From positions 310,001 to 374,000 of the forward strand of contig NZ_QLTT01000004.1 of assembly GCF_003269295.1 (NCBI RefSeq): a stretch of DNA of 64,000 nt. Direction: 5' to 3'. Shown here piece by piece: positions 1-8,544 of this stretch. The translations under genes and the position numbers were made by a program. Each line of letters begins with the position of its first letter. Positions within the stretch are counted from its first letter, which is position 1. This stretch comes from Lentzea atacamensis (GTDB lineage: Bacteria; Actinomycetota; Actinomycetes; Mycobacteriales; Pseudonocardiaceae). Below the pieces are notes generated by a model, which ran no database searches, was not told the DNA's origin, and was given only the letters and a program-made list of their open reading frames with translations.

Positions 1-2093
1 CCGCCGCCTTGATCAGTCTCTTCACCGCCCTGCGCGAAGACGATCAGGTCGAGGTGTCGGCAGAGCACGCGTCGTTGCGCTCCGACCGGTTGCCGCGCCG
101 CACCGAGGCGTTGCTGCGCGACCGCGTCAGTTCGCTGAGCGGCAAAGCGAGGCACCTGCTGCAGGTCGCGTCGGTGCTCGGCCCGCGCTTCGAACCCGGT
201 GACGTCGCGGAGATGCTCGCCTCCAGCACGGCGATCCTGTTGCCGGCGCTGGACGAGGTCATCGGCGCGGGCGTGGTGACGTCGCTCGACGACCGCCTGG
301 CGTTCCGGCACGAGCTGGTGTGGCGGCTGGTCGCCGACTCGGTGCCGCCACCGGTGCGGCGGGCGCTGCACCGCGAGGCCGGCGAGATGTTGCTCGGGCG
401 CGGGGACTCCGCGGTCGTGGCGGCCCAGCACCTCCTGCACGGCGCCCAGCGCGGTGACGTGCGGTCGATCGACGGCCTGGTCGCCGCCGCGAAAGCCGTG
501 CTGTGGAACGCGCCGGACGCCGCCGCCGAGCTCGCGGTCCGCGCACTCGAGCTCACCGACCAGGCGTCGGGTTCGCTGGTGCATCGAACGGTCATCGCGG
601 TCCGGGCGTTGATCGCGGCCGGGAAGCTCACGGCGGCGCAAGCGCTCGCGCAGGACGCGTTGTCCCGCCAGGTTCCCCCGGCGCCCGCCGCCAAGCTGCG
701 GCACTGCGTGGCCATGACGACGGCGCTGGGCGCGCAGCACGCCGAGTCGGCCGAGATCTGCGAGGCGTTGCTGGACGAACCCGATCTGCCGCCGGAACTG
801 GCGCCGTGGGTGGAGATCACCCGGATGATGGCGTTGCTCGGCCACGACCGGCAGCGCGCGGAGGAACTGGCCGAGACGGTCGTGCGCACCCACACGGGCC
901 TGCCGGACGACGTGCTGGCCACCGCGCTGGCGGTGCTCGCGGCGATCGCGCGGGACACCGGACAGCCAGGCGCGGCACTGGAGCTGGCGCGCGAGGCCGC
1001 GCAGTCCGTGACCTCGTACGACCTGTGCGCGTATCCGCAGCTGCTGCTGGCGACGCTCCACTCCGGCCTGCGGGAGTTCGCGGAGGCCGACAGCGTGGTG
1101 CGGCGGGCGCGCAGCGGGCCGTCGTCGGCGGTGACCAAGGAGCTCATGACCTCGGTCGTGCAGGCGCGGATCCTGTTGCAGGCCGGGCGGATCGAGGAGG
1201 CGTCGGTCGAGGCGCGCAACGCGCTGTCGGTGGCGGAGGAGACCGGGCACACCGCGCTGGTGGCACCGGCGCTGACGGTGCTCGCGATGGTCGCGATCCA
1301 CACCGGTGACCTCCCCGCCGCGATCGAACACGTCGAGCGCTACCGCGGGCAGGTGCCGGTCGACGGGATCGTCTTCTCGCGCGCCTACTACCAGTGGGCC
1401 GACGTTCTCGTCTCCCACGTGGGGTTCGGGCTCGACAAGGCGATGGCGAAGCTGACGGACGAGTATCCGGGCCTGGTGTCGTCGGGCCTGTTCGCCGAGG
1501 AACCCCGTGCGGCCGGGTGGTTCGTGCGCCGGGCCGTGGAGGCGGGGGACGAGCGGCTGGCCAAGGCCGTCGTCGACCGCGTGGAGCGGCTGGCAGAGGA
1601 GAACCCCGGGTTCCGCGCGGTGGCGGCGGCCGCGATGCACGCGCGCGGCCTGTTCGACGGTGACGCCACGCTGCTGGAACTGGCGTCGCAGCAGCACCGC
1701 GACCTGTGGGCGCGGGCCAACGCGTCCGAGGACCTCGGTGTGCTGCTGACGACCTCCGAGCGTGCCGCGTCGGTCAAGGCGCTGGAGAACGCGCTCGAGC
1801 TGTACCGGGAGATCGGCGCGTCCCGCGACAGCGCGCGGGTGCTGGGACGGCTGCGCAAGCTCGGCAGGCGCAGGAGAGCGGCACCGGTGCGCCCCGCGTC
1901 CGGATGGTCCAGTTTGGACGACACCGAACGGGCGATCGCGAACCTCGTGGCGAAGGGCCAGACGAACCGGCAGATCTCCACGCAGCTGTTCATGTCACCC
2001 CACACGGTGAACTTCCACCTGCGCAAGATCTTCCGGAAGCTCGAAATCAGCTCTCGCGTCGAGCTGGTGATGAGGTCGAGGGACGACCAGTGA
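1..2093 (+). CDS. LuxR-family (LAL-type) transcriptional regulator, 5' end cut by window
   Basis: The reading frame is open to the left edge, so the N-terminus is missing; about 694 residues are visible from a TTG at position 9. The C-terminal 65 residues form a LuxR/GerE helix-turn-helix (NRQISTQLFMSPHTVNFHLR, followed by KIFRKLEISSR). The preceding 550 residues are Ala/Leu-rich helices of the TPR-like kind found in LAL (large ATP-binding LuxR) regulators. The AAA+ Walker motifs would lie upstream of the window. The role is DNA binding and activation, with an unknown target; the neighbours give no clue. The stop overlaps the convergent LapA-like gene by 47 bases. Confidence 0.85.
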   Translation, partial: AALISLFTALREDDQVEVSAEHASLRSDRLPRRTEALLRDRVSSLSGKARHLLQVASVLGPRFEPGDVAEMLASSTAILLPALDEVIGAGVVTSLDDRLAFRHELVWRLVADSVPPPVRRALHREAGEMLLGRGDSAVVAAQHLLHGAQRGDVRSIDGLVAAAKAVLWNAPDAAAELAVRALELTDQASGSLVHRTVIAVRALIAAGKLTAAQALAQDALSRQVPPAPAAKLRHCVAMTTALGAQHAESAEICEALLDEPDLPPELAPWVEITRMMALLGHDRQRAEELAETVVRTHTGLPDDVLATALAVLAAIARDTGQPGAALELAREAAQSVTSYDLCAYPQLLLATLHSGLREFAEADSVVRRARSGPSSAVTKELMTSVVQARILLQAGRIEEASVEARNALSVAEETGHTALVAPALTVLAMVAIHTGDLPAAIEHVERYRGQVPVDGIVFSRAYYQWADVLVSHVGFGLDKAMAKLTDEYPGLVSSGLFAEEPRAAGWFVRRAVEAGDERLAKAVVDRVERLAEENPGFRAVAAAAMHARGLFDGDATLLELASQQHRDLWARANASEDLGVLLTTSERAASVKALENALELYREIGASRDSARVLGRLRKLGRRRRAAPVRPASGWSSLDDTERAIANLVAKGQTNRQISTQLFMSPHTVNFHLRKIFRKLEISSRVELVMRSRDDQ

Positions 2094-2412
2094 GCCGTTT
2101 CGCCTGACGCCGCAACTGCAGGATGCGGGCCGCGCCCACGGTCGCGACCAGCACCGCACCGCCGATCGCCGCGAACAGCAGTGCCACGCCCAGCGGAAGG
2201 CTGAACTGGCCCCACATGATGCGGATGGTCGTGGTGCCGCCGTTCTGCAGGATGAAGACGAGCAGGAAGATCAGCACGACGATCGCGATCAGCACGGCGA
2301 TCCAGGTGCCGCTGATTCTCGTGGGCCGCAGCTTCTTCGGTGCGGCTTCGCTTCCCGACACCGGCACGGGCTTGGTGATCGGGTCTGACGTCTCGTCGTT
2401 CGGGGTCGCCAC
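2047..2412 (-). CDS. LapA-domain (DUF1049-like) membrane protein
   Basis: This is a 121-residue protein with a charged N-terminus, two hydrophobic helices (about residues 37-58 and 72-92) and a basic, Arg/Ser-rich tail. The layout and the sequence between the helices (QNGGTTTIRIMWGQFSLPLG) match LapA/DUF1049 membrane proteins, a family in which lipopolysaccharide-assembly protein A is named but whose actinobacterial role is unknown. The gene overlaps the 3' end of the convergent LuxR-type regulator. It is likely monocistronic. Confidence 0.7.
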   Translation of the reverse strand: MATPNDETSDPITKPVPVSGSEAAPKKLRPTRISGTWIAVLIAIVVLIFLLVFILQNGGTTTIRIMWGQFSLPLGVALLFAAIGGAVLVATVGAARILQLRRQAKRLTGRPSTSSPARRES

Positions 2413-2475
2413 GATCTCATTATCGGCGACCCCCGGTGATCCTGCTCGTCGGCGAACGGGTGGCTACCACCGGCC

Positions 2476-3006
2476 CTAGAGACGACGCAGACCGGACAGG
2501 ACGCGTTCGAGCAGCGACAGGTTCGGCTGGGCGCTCGGCTCGTGCACGGCGACCAGGCCGAGCGTGATCAGGTCGCTGAGCAGCACCCGCGTGACACCCA
2601 GCGGGATCTTCATGAGCGCGGAGATCTCGGCGACCGACCGCGGTTGCAGGCACAGCCGCATCATCGCCGCCTGGTCGTTGTTCGCGCGGTACAGGCGGTC
2701 CTCGTCCGTGGAGAGCAGCGTTTCCAGGCGCAGGTCGTGACGGGCCGCCGTACGGCCGCCGGTGCGGGCGTACGGACGAACGAGAGCGCTGTCCCGCGCG
2801 GGGACATGGGGTGGTTCTTCTTCCTGCATCGGCCACTCCGGTGGCGGTTCCGGCGGGCGTTGGCGCAACGGTTGCTGACGGGGCAGTTGTTGCGTCTCCG
2901 CACCGCTCGTGTCGTGAGTACGTTCGGCGCGCAGTCGTCTACGGGTCGCCGGGGACCCGAAACGCGCCCCCGTGTAACCGATTTCCGTCGCTTCCTCGTC
3001 GTGCAC
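2476..3006 (-). CDS. DUF742 protein (CvnC-like)
   Basis: This is a 176-residue protein starting at a GTG. Residues 1-75 are low-complexity and rich in Pro, Gln and Arg. The C-terminal 100 residues (from about LVRPYARTGGRT to the end) match DUF742, with a winged-helix-like stretch (SVAEISALMKIPLGVTRVLL). DUF742 proteins are normally the third member of a conservon (sensor kinase, roadblock GAP, DUF742, small GTPase). None of the other members is adjacent; the upstream gene is instead a MEDS/ATPase regulator on the same strand, 39 bases away. The exact function is unknown. Confidence 0.75.
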   Translation of the reverse strand: MHDEEATEIGYTGARFGSPATRRRLRAERTHDTSGAETQQLPRQQPLRQRPPEPPPEWPMQEEEPPHVPARDSALVRPYARTGGRTAARHDLRLETLLSTDEDRLYRANNDQAAMMRLCLQPRSVAEISALMKIPLGVTRVLLSDLITLGLVAVHEPSAQPNLSLLERVLSGLRRL

Positions 3007-3045
3007 GTGCTCAAGCTATAACGAACACGCCCGAATGTATGTCGA

Positions 3046-3969
3046 TCACGTTGCCTTTTTGTTGGCCAGATCGAATCTGACCTGGATTGCGGTCCCGGAC
3101 GACGTCGTTTGGGTGCGCACAAGGTCCGCCAAACGGTTCACCAGCAACAGACCGCGACCGCCTGGTTCGTTTGCGTGAACAGGGGTGCGGCCGGCCAGCA
3201 CATCGGTGATGTGCCCGTTGTCGTTGACTTGGCAAACAATACTTTCACTTTCCGTCCAGACCCGGACGGTGCTCTCGCCGCCGCCGTGCCGCACGCTGTT
3301 GGTCGCGAGCTCGGTCACCGCGAGGGCGAAGTCGTCCACCCGGTCCTGCGCGAGCCCCAGCTTGAAGGCCTGCTCACGTGCGAACGCCCGCACCGCCGCC
3401 ATCGCTCCGGCCGCGGCCGACGTGCTCGCCGCGTCCACCGGCGTCTGCAACGGCAGCGAGTGCGCGGCGAGGACGACCCGTGCGGGGTGGAAGTGGTCGC
3501 TGGGACGGTGGCCGCCCGCGTCGATCACGATCGGGTGGGTCTTCTCGGCGTCGGCCAGGACGTCGTGGCGCAGCACCGAGGTGTTGTACGGGCAGAGAAT
3601 GCTGAGGTCACGGCCGCTGAACGCGTAGTTCACCAGCGCCTCGTGCAGCGCGCACGCGGGGTACTCGACCTCGGTGCGGTGGTTCCACACCGGTTCGCTG
3701 ATGATCCGCACGGCCCCGCGGTGCCGGTCGGCGAACGCGCGGAGCTCGGGGATGATCCGGCCGGGGTTGCGGCCGGTGTCTGTCATGTCGATGAACGTCA
3801 CGAGGTGCGCGAACCTGCTGAGAGCGTCCCTGAGCAGGGTCAGGTTCTGGCTCGGCACCGCGATGGCGACGGGCTCGGCGTTGGCCAGGCCTTCCACGAC
3901 GAACGGAACAGTCCCGTCGATGTAGGACTCCTCGTCGGAGTAGAACAACGCCGGATGTGCGAACGTCAT
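3046..3969 (-). CDS. MEDS-domain sensor with anti-sigma-factor-like ATPase domain
   Basis: This is a 307-residue protein. Residues 1-165 resemble the MEDS (methanogen/methylotroph DcmR sensory) domain (HPALFYSDEESYIDGTVPFV at the N-terminus, then CPYNTSVL). Residues about 190-300 are a HATPase_c_2 domain like those of RsbW-type serine kinases, with the N-box (DDFALAVTELATNSVRHGG) and a glycine-rich ATP lid (EPGGRGLLLVNRL). Such fusions are common in actinomycetes and are thought to act in partner-switching or stress signalling. No transmembrane segment is present, so it should be cytoplasmic. It is divergent from the MerR gene at 4071 and may be transcribed with the DUF742 gene. Confidence 0.75.
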   Translation of the reverse strand: MTFAHPALFYSDEESYIDGTVPFVVEGLANAEPVAIAVPSQNLTLLRDALSRFAHLVTFIDMTDTGRNPGRIIPELRAFADRHRGAVRIISEPVWNHRTEVEYPACALHEALVNYAFSGRDLSILCPYNTSVLRHDVLADAEKTHPIVIDAGGHRPSDHFHPARVVLAAHSLPLQTPVDAASTSAAAGAMAAVRAFAREQAFKLGLAQDRVDDFALAVTELATNSVRHGGGESTVRVWTESESIVCQVNDNGHITDVLAGRTPVHANEPGGRGLLLVNRLADLVRTQTTSSGTAIQVRFDLANKKAT

Positions 3970-4030
3970 GTGCCACCTCTCGTCAACGCCCCAGGATGCG
4001 CACCCGGTGCGTTGCTCAAACCATCATTTC

Positions 4031-4061
4031 TTGACCCTGACACCGTGTCAGCCCCTACACA
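4031..4061 (+). promoter_or_regulatory. MerR-type promoter/operator with 19-base spacer
   Basis: A TTGACC -35-like hexamer (4031-4036) and a TACACA -10-like hexamer (4056-4061) are separated by 19 bases. The spacer contains a perfect inverted repeat, CTGACAC-C-GTGTCAG (4037-4051). An over-long spacer holding a dyad is the hallmark of MerR-family controlled promoters. The site lies directly upstream of the MerR gene at 4071, so autoregulation is likely. The AGGAG at 4061-4065 overlaps the -10, so a leaderless or near-leaderless start is possible. Confidence 0.6.
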
Positions 4062-4070
4062 GGAGCAGTC

Positions 4071-4892
4071 ATGTTCACCATCGGAGACTTCGCCCATCTG
4101 GGGCGTGTGTCGGTGCGGATGCTCCGCCATTACGACGCGGTCGGGCTGCTCCCACCGGCCCACGTGGACCCGTCGTCCGGCTACCGCTTCTACACCGCCG
4201 CGCAGCTGCAGCGGCTCAACCGGCTGGTCGCGTTGAAGGATCTCGGTCTGACGCTCGACCAGGTAAAAATCGTGCTCGACGAAAAGCTTTCCGTTGAACA
4301 GTTGCACGGAATGCTTTCGTTGCGGCGCGCCGAGCTGAGGCAGCAGATTCTCGCGGACGAGTCGCGGTTGCGGCGGGTTGAAGCACGTCTCCGCGCCATT
4401 GAAAGGGAAGGCGCAATGCCCACTGACGACGTTGTTGTGAAGCCGGTCGAGGCTGCGCGGATCGCCCGTTTGACGGCTACCGCCGCGTCGTACGGGCCCG
4501 AGGACATCGGGCCCGTGATCCAGCCGCTGTACCCGGAGCTGATGGCGCGCCTGGAGCGCGCCGGGGTGCCGATCACCGGGTACGGGATCGCCACGTACGA
4601 GCCCGCCGAGGGGGATCAGGTGCTGGTCCACGCGGGGATGACGGTGTCGGCCGACCCGTCCCCGGCGTACGACTTCGAGGTCGTGGACCTGCCGGCGCTG
4701 GCGGAGGCGGCGACCATCGTGCACCGGGGCACGATGGACGACGTCGACGTCACGTACCAGGCCGTGGCGAAGTGGGTCGAGGCTCACGGCTACCAGCAGA
4801 ACGGGTTCGCCCGTGAGGTCTACCTGAACTACGGCGTGGGCGACCCCGCGGACTGGGTCACCGAGCTGCAGCTGGAGATCACCAAGCCGTAA
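4071..4892 (+). CDS. MerR-family regulator with GyrI-like effector domain
   Basis: This is a 273-residue protein. Residues 1-70 form the MerR winged helix-turn-helix (MFTIGDFAHLGRVSVRMLRH, then YYR-type wing residues GYRFYTAAQL). A dimerisation helix covers about residues 75-118. Residues 120-273 resemble the GyrI/AraC effector-binding domain, which binds drug-like small molecules in BltR/TipAL relatives. An AGGAG lies just upstream of the ATG. It probably regulates itself through the dyad at 4037-4051. The convergent MFS exporter (4879-5964) is a plausible target, but it has no copy of the dyad at its own start that I can see. Confidence 0.85.
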   Translation: MFTIGDFAHLGRVSVRMLRHYDAVGLLPPAHVDPSSGYRFYTAAQLQRLNRLVALKDLGLTLDQVKIVLDEKLSVEQLHGMLSLRRAELRQQILADESRLRRVEARLRAIEREGAMPTDDVVVKPVEAARIARLTATAASYGPEDIGPVIQPLYPELMARLERAGVPITGYGIATYEPAEGDQVLVHAGMTVSADPSPAYDFEVVDLPALAEAATIVHRGTMDDVDVTYQAVAKWVEAHGYQQNGFAREVYLNYGVGDPADWVTELQLEITKP

Positions 4893-5964
4893 GAGCGATC
4901 ACCACGGCCAGGCCGAGCAGCCCGGCCGGCAGCGAGGCGAGCGAGGCGAGCCCGCCCACCAGGAGCGGGCCGCCCGCGTCGCCCAGTTCCCTGCCCACCT
5001 CGGCGCTGCCCATCGTCTGGCCCAGGCGTTCCTCCGGCGTGGCGGTCGCGAGCGCCGCGAACGCCAGCGGGGTCACGGCTCCTGATCCGGCGCCGATCAG
5101 GAGGGCGGCCACGAGCGCGCCCGCGAGTCCGGGGATCACCGCGGCGGCCACGAAACCCGCCGCGGCGGTGAGGACGCCTGCGCGGATGCCCGGGCGGGTC
5201 GTCACGCGTCCGGCGTCCAGCGCCCTGCCGAGGCGCGGCTGGACCAGTGCCGCGGTGATCGCGAGGAGCGACACCGCGGCACCGGTGACGATCGGGCCGT
5301 GCTGGGCGGCTTTCACCGGCAGGAAGCCCACCGCGGTGGCCAGTGCGGCCGTCGACGCCGCCAGTGCCGCCGTCGGCCTCAGAAAGTCGCTGTGGGACAG
5401 GCGCTTCGCGAGGTCGGCGAGGGTTTGCCGGTGGCGGGGCAGCGGTTTCAGGGCCGGCACCGTCAACACCCATGCGCCCACCGCCGCCGCGAGTGCGGCC
5501 ATGGTCAGGAACAGCAGGTCGAAGCCGCCGAGATGGATCAGCACACCACCGAGCAGAGGTCCGGCCGTGTAGCCGACGCCCTTCCACGCGCCGTACCGGC
5601 CGAACGCCTTGCCCTTGGCGCCCGCCGGGGTGAGGCGGGCGACCATCGCGCCGGCGGCGGGGGAGAACGCCGCCGCGGCCACGCCCTGCCCGAACCGCGC
5701 GACGGCGATGTTGTCGATCAGCACGAACGCGGCGCTCGCGACGACGAACGCCACGAGGCCGCCCAGCAGCACCGGGCGGGGGCCAATTCGGTCGGCCAGC
5801 GAGCCGAAGACCGGCTTGAGAACGATCTCCGCGCCGTCGTAGATCGCGAGCAGGAGCCCGAGCGCGAGCAGGTTGGTCTGCAGAAATCCCAAACCGGATG
5901 CGACGCCGTGAGCTCCGAACGCGGTCACGAAACCCGCGGCGCACAACGGTAGGACGTTTTTCAC
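4879..5964 (-). CDS. MFS transporter
   Basis: This encodes a roughly 361-residue, 12-helix major facilitator protein with the MFS signature between helices 2 and 3 (GSLADRIGPRPVLLGG). I chose the GTG at 5964 (VKNVLPLCAAGFVTAFG) because it puts the first membrane helix at the N-terminus. An in-frame ATG at 6015 would add 17 residues and overlap the divergent gene at 6014. The substrate is unknown; drug efflux is a family-level guess. The 3' end overlaps the MerR regulator's end by 14 bases. Confidence 0.75.
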   Translation of the reverse strand: MKNVLPLCAAGFVTAFGAHGVASGLGFLQTNLLALGLLLAIYDGAEIVLKPVFGSLADRIGPRPVLLGGLVAFVVASAAFVLIDNIAVARFGQGVAAAAFSPAAGAMVARLTPAGAKGKAFGRYGAWKGVGYTAGPLLGGVLIHLGGFDLLFLTMAALAAAVGAWVLTVPALKPLPRHRQTLADLAKRLSHSDFLRPTAALAASTAALATAVGFLPVKAAQHGPIVTGAAVSLLAITAALVQPRLGRALDAGRVTTRPGIRAGVLTAAAGFVAAAVIPGLAGALVAALLIGAGSGAVTPLAFAALATATPEERLGQTMGSAEVGRELGDAGGPLLVGGLASLASLPAGLLGLAVVIALTAW

Positions 5965-6013
5965 GCGAGCCAGAATATGTTGGCTCCCCTGGGTTCGCGG
6001 GAAGCCCTCGGTC

Positions 6014-6409
6014 ATGAACAGCAAGCGAATCGTGACCATGTCCGCGCTCGCCTGTGCCGGCCTCTTGTTTCCACTGTCCGGAACCGCCGCGGCTGCCGAT
6101 GGCGAGCTGACCATGACCGTGACGCCGCAGAACACCAGCGCTGCGGCCGCGTACTCGCTCACGTGCAACCCGGACGGCGGTGACCACCCGAGCGCCGATG
6201 CCGCGTGTGCCGAGATCGAGGCGGCGAACGGCGACTTCGCGGCGTTGCCCGGCGAACCAGGCCTGCTGTGCACCTACATCTACGACCCGGTGACCGTGTC
6301 GGCGACCGGCAGGTGGATGGGCCACGAGGTCAACTACCAGGAGACGTTCCCGAGCACGTGTGAGCTGATCCGGGAGACCGGCTCGGTGTTCGTGCCGGAG
6401 ATCAGGTAA
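6014..6409 (+). CDS. Secreted subtilisin-inhibitor-like (SSI family) protease inhibitor
   Basis: This is a 131-residue protein with a Sec signal peptide (basic MNSKR, hydrophobic core, cleavage near AAAA-DG at about residue 28). The mature part of about 103 residues has four cysteines (51, 65, 86, 116), spaced as the two disulfides of Streptomyces subtilisin inhibitor. The SSI reactive-site segment is present as CTYIYDPV, which places Tyr88 at P1 and Ile89 at P1'. SSI proteins are extracellular dimers that block serine proteases; a Tyr P1 suggests subtilisin- or chymotrypsin-like targets. The gene is divergent from the MFS gene, with almost no spacer. Confidence 0.85.
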   Translation: MNSKRIVTMSALACAGLLFPLSGTAAAADGELTMTVTPQNTSAAAAYSLTCNPDGGDHPSADAACAEIEAANGDFAALPGEPGLLCTYIYDPVTVSATGRWMGHEVNYQETFPSTCELIRETGSVFVPEIR

Positions 6410-6432
6410 CCATCCGTCCGGCGCGGCGGTCC

Positions 6433-7119
6433 TCAGGGCTGTCGCGCCTCGTCCTGGTGGATCCTGCGGTGCAACGACTCCATGCGTTCGTCCAGCTGCG
6501 CCGCGATCATCGCCGAGGACATCAGCTCGTCCACGAAGTCGGCGGGCGGGCTGTCGTCGTACTTGTAGAAGAGCTTGTGCTCCAGCGTGGCCCAGAAGTC
6601 CATGGCGATGGTGCGCAGCTGCACCTCGACCTTCACGTGCTCGACCCGGTCCGACAGGAACACCGGAATCCGCACGATCAGGTGAAGACTGCGGTAGCCG
6701 TTCGGCTTCGGCACGGCGATGTAGTCCTTGGTGCGCAGGATCTCCACGTCGTGCTGGCGCGCCAGCATCGCCGAGACGCGGTACACGTCGGACACGAACG
6801 GGCAGATGACCCGCACACCGGCGATGTCGTCGAGCACCTCGCCGATGGCGTCGACGTCGAGCGGCAACCCCTTGCGCCGCAACTTCTCCAGAATGCCTTC
6901 CGGCTTCTTCACCCGGTTCGTGATGTGTTCGATCGGGTCGTGCCGGTGGACGGAGTCGAACTCCTCGCTGAGGATCCGGAGCTTCGTCATCAGCTCTTCG
7001 ATCGCGAACTTGTAGACGAGCAACCGCCGTTCGAGGTCGCGAAGCAGGCTCAGGTCGTCGGCCAAGTCGGTCACGTCACCAGGGTACTGATCACGCGGGG
7101 GCGACCTCGCGGCGGTCAC
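6433..7119 (-). CDS. Small alarmone synthetase (RelA/SpoT-domain GTP pyrophosphokinase)
   Basis: This is a 228-residue protein with a single RelA/SpoT synthetase domain. Visible motifs include the nucleotide-binding DIAGVRVICPF (about residue 98), the G-loop-like DYIAVPKPNGYRSLHL (about 132-147) and the catalytic VEVQLRTIAMDFWATLEHKL (about 164-183). There is no HD hydrolase or TGS/ACT region, so this is a RelQ/YjbM-like small alarmone synthetase making (p)ppGpp from GTP or GDP and ATP. An alternative GTG start at 7074 removes 15 residues. The gene lies 6 bases downstream of the truncated tubulin-like gene, suggesting co-transcription. Confidence 0.85.
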   Translation of the reverse strand: MTAARSPPRDQYPGDVTDLADDLSLLRDLERRLLVYKFAIEELMTKLRILSEEFDSVHRHDPIEHITNRVKKPEGILEKLRRKGLPLDVDAIGEVLDDIAGVRVICPFVSDVYRVSAMLARQHDVEILRTKDYIAVPKPNGYRSLHLIVRIPVFLSDRVEHVKVEVQLRTIAMDFWATLEHKLFYKYDDSPPADFVDELMSSAMIAAQLDERMESLHRRIHQDEARQP

Positions 7120-7125
7120 GCAGCG

Positions 7126-7506
7126 CTACGGCCGGGCCAGCCGCTCCGGCTCGCGCGCGACCCACTCGCGCAGGTCGTGCAGGTTGTCCTGCAACGGGTT
7201 GCGGACACCGCGGAACGGCAGCCGCAGCGCGCCGGGCAGCGTCTCCGCCCAGAACTCCCGGTACTGTCCGGATTCGGCGAGGTCCAGCTCGCCCGCCGCC
7301 AGGCCGACGATCCGGTCGAAGAGCCGCGACGGCGGGTGCGGCCGTGCAGGAAGGTCGTTCTCGTTGAGGTCCGCGTACAAGAACTGAACGCGAGAGGGCA
7401 GCTGGTCCGGCGGGAAGTGCTCGCGCAGCCCGCGTTCCAGCTCGGCCCCGACGCGACAGCCGGTGCCGCCCAGTCCGACGTACAGCGTGGGCCGGTGGAT
7501 CCGCAT
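7126..7506 (-). pseudogene. Truncated tubulin-like (Tubulin_2 family) protein, N-terminal fragment only
   Basis: This is a 126-residue frame beginning MRIHRPTLYVGLGGTGCRVG, followed by ERGLREHFPPDQLPSRVQFL and YADLNENDL. This reads like the N-terminal nucleotide-binding segment of the large actinobacterial tubulin-like domain proteins, which are usually several hundred to about a thousand residues long. Here the frame stops after 126 residues and the rest is absent. It may be a decayed gene or a genuine short derivative, since the frame is intact. It is followed 6 bases later by the alarmone synthetase. Family assignment is from memory of the motif. Confidence 0.5.
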
Positions 7507-7514
7507 GAGCTCAA

Positions 7515-7542
7515 TTCATCCGGCCGGGCCCGGCCGGATGAA
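7515..7542. terminator. Perfect 28-base palindrome, probable terminator
   Basis: The 14-base arm TTCATCCGGCCGGG (7515-7528) is followed immediately by its exact reverse complement (7529-7542). It sits 31 bases after the stop of the D-cysteine desulfhydrase-like gene and 9 bases before the start of the tubulin-like fragment. It would therefore end the upstream minus-strand operon. There is no T-tract, as is common in actinobacteria. An operator is an alternative. Confidence 0.55.
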
Positions 7543-7572
7543 CGGAAATCATGGGCAAAACCTGGCCAACTG

Positions 7573-8544
7573 TCAGAACTGCGCGACGGCCTCCTGCGCG
7601 TAGCCGTAGAAACCCGGCAGTCCACCCGTGTGGAGGAACACGACGGGGACGTCGCAGGCGGGCGCGAGACGGGCGAACTTCACCGCCGCCTTGCCCGTGT
7701 AGACCGGGTCGAGGATGACGCCCTCGGTCCGGGCGAACAGCTTCAGCACGTCCCACACGTCCTGGGTCGGCACGCCGTAGCCGGGGCCGATGGTGTCGTC
7801 GGTGACGGTGACGTGGCCGAGCTTCGGTTCGCCCGTGCCGAGCAGTTCGGCGGCGTCACCGGCGAGCTGGCACAGTTCCCGCTCGGCGTCTTCCCCGCTG
7901 TGGGAGACGCTCGCGGCGTGGACGGTGCCTTGCCAGCCCAGGAGCTCGGTGCCGAGCGCGATGCCCGCGGCCGTCGCGCCGCTGCCTTGGGGGACGACGA
8001 TGGTGGCATTGTCGATGCCCCGCTCGGTGAGCTGCCCGGCCAGCTCGGCTGCCGCGGCGACGTAGCCGAGCGTGCCGAGACCGTTCGAGCCGCCGACGGG
8101 CAGCGTGACGGCCTTGTCGTGGTTGACTTTCTCGTACGTCCGCACGGTCTCCTCGGCGTCCGCGCAGACGTGCACGTTCGCGCCGAACATGTGGTCCAGC
8201 ACGACGTTGCCGGACTTCTCGTACGCGTCGCCAGACATCGGCACCTTGGCGGTGAGGACGAGCTCGCACCGCAGCCCGAGCTTGGCGCAGGCGGCGGCGG
8301 TCTGGCGGCCGTGGTTGGTCTGCAGCGCGCCGAACGTGATGATCGTGTCCGCGCCCTGCTCGATCGCCTGGCCGAGCAGGAACTCGAGCTTGCGCAGCTT
8401 GTTGCCGCCCGCGCCGAGGCCGTTGACGTCGTCGCGCTTGATCAGGACCGGCGGGCCGCCGAGCGCGGCCGTGAGCCTCGGTGCCTCGTCCAGCGGGGTC
8501 GGCCAGTTGCCCAGTGCGACTCGGGGGAACGCGCTCAGATCCAT
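7573..8544 (-). CDS. D-cysteine desulfhydrase / ACC deaminase-family PLP enzyme
   Basis: This is a 323-residue fold-type II PLP enzyme. The N-terminal [14 protein letters not shown] segment carries the PLP lysine typical of D-cysteine desulfhydrase and 1-aminocyclopropane-1-carboxylate deaminase. The sequences [15 protein letters not shown] and [12 protein letters not shown], and the C-terminal DPVYTGKA, are also family features. The favoured activity is D-cysteine to pyruvate, ammonia and sulfide; deaminase activity cannot be excluded by eye. The start overlaps the end of the BtuF-like gene by 10 bases, so the two form an operon. Confidence 0.8.
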   Translation of the reverse strand: MDLSAFPRVALGNWPTPLDEAPRLTAALGGPPVLIKRDDVNGLGAGGNKLRKLEFLLGQAIEQGADTIITFGALQTNHGRQTAAACAKLGLRCELVLTAKVPMSGDAYEKSGNVVLDHMFGANVHVCADAEETVRTYEKVNHDKAVTLPVGGSNGLGTLGYVAAAAELAGQLTERGIDNATIVVPQGSGATAAGIALGTELLGWQGTVHAASVSHSGEDAERELCQLAGDAAELLGTGEPKLGHVTVTDDTIGPGYGVPTQDVWDVLKLFARTEGVILDPVYTGKAAVKFARLAPACDVPVVFLHTGGLPGFYGYAQEAVAQF

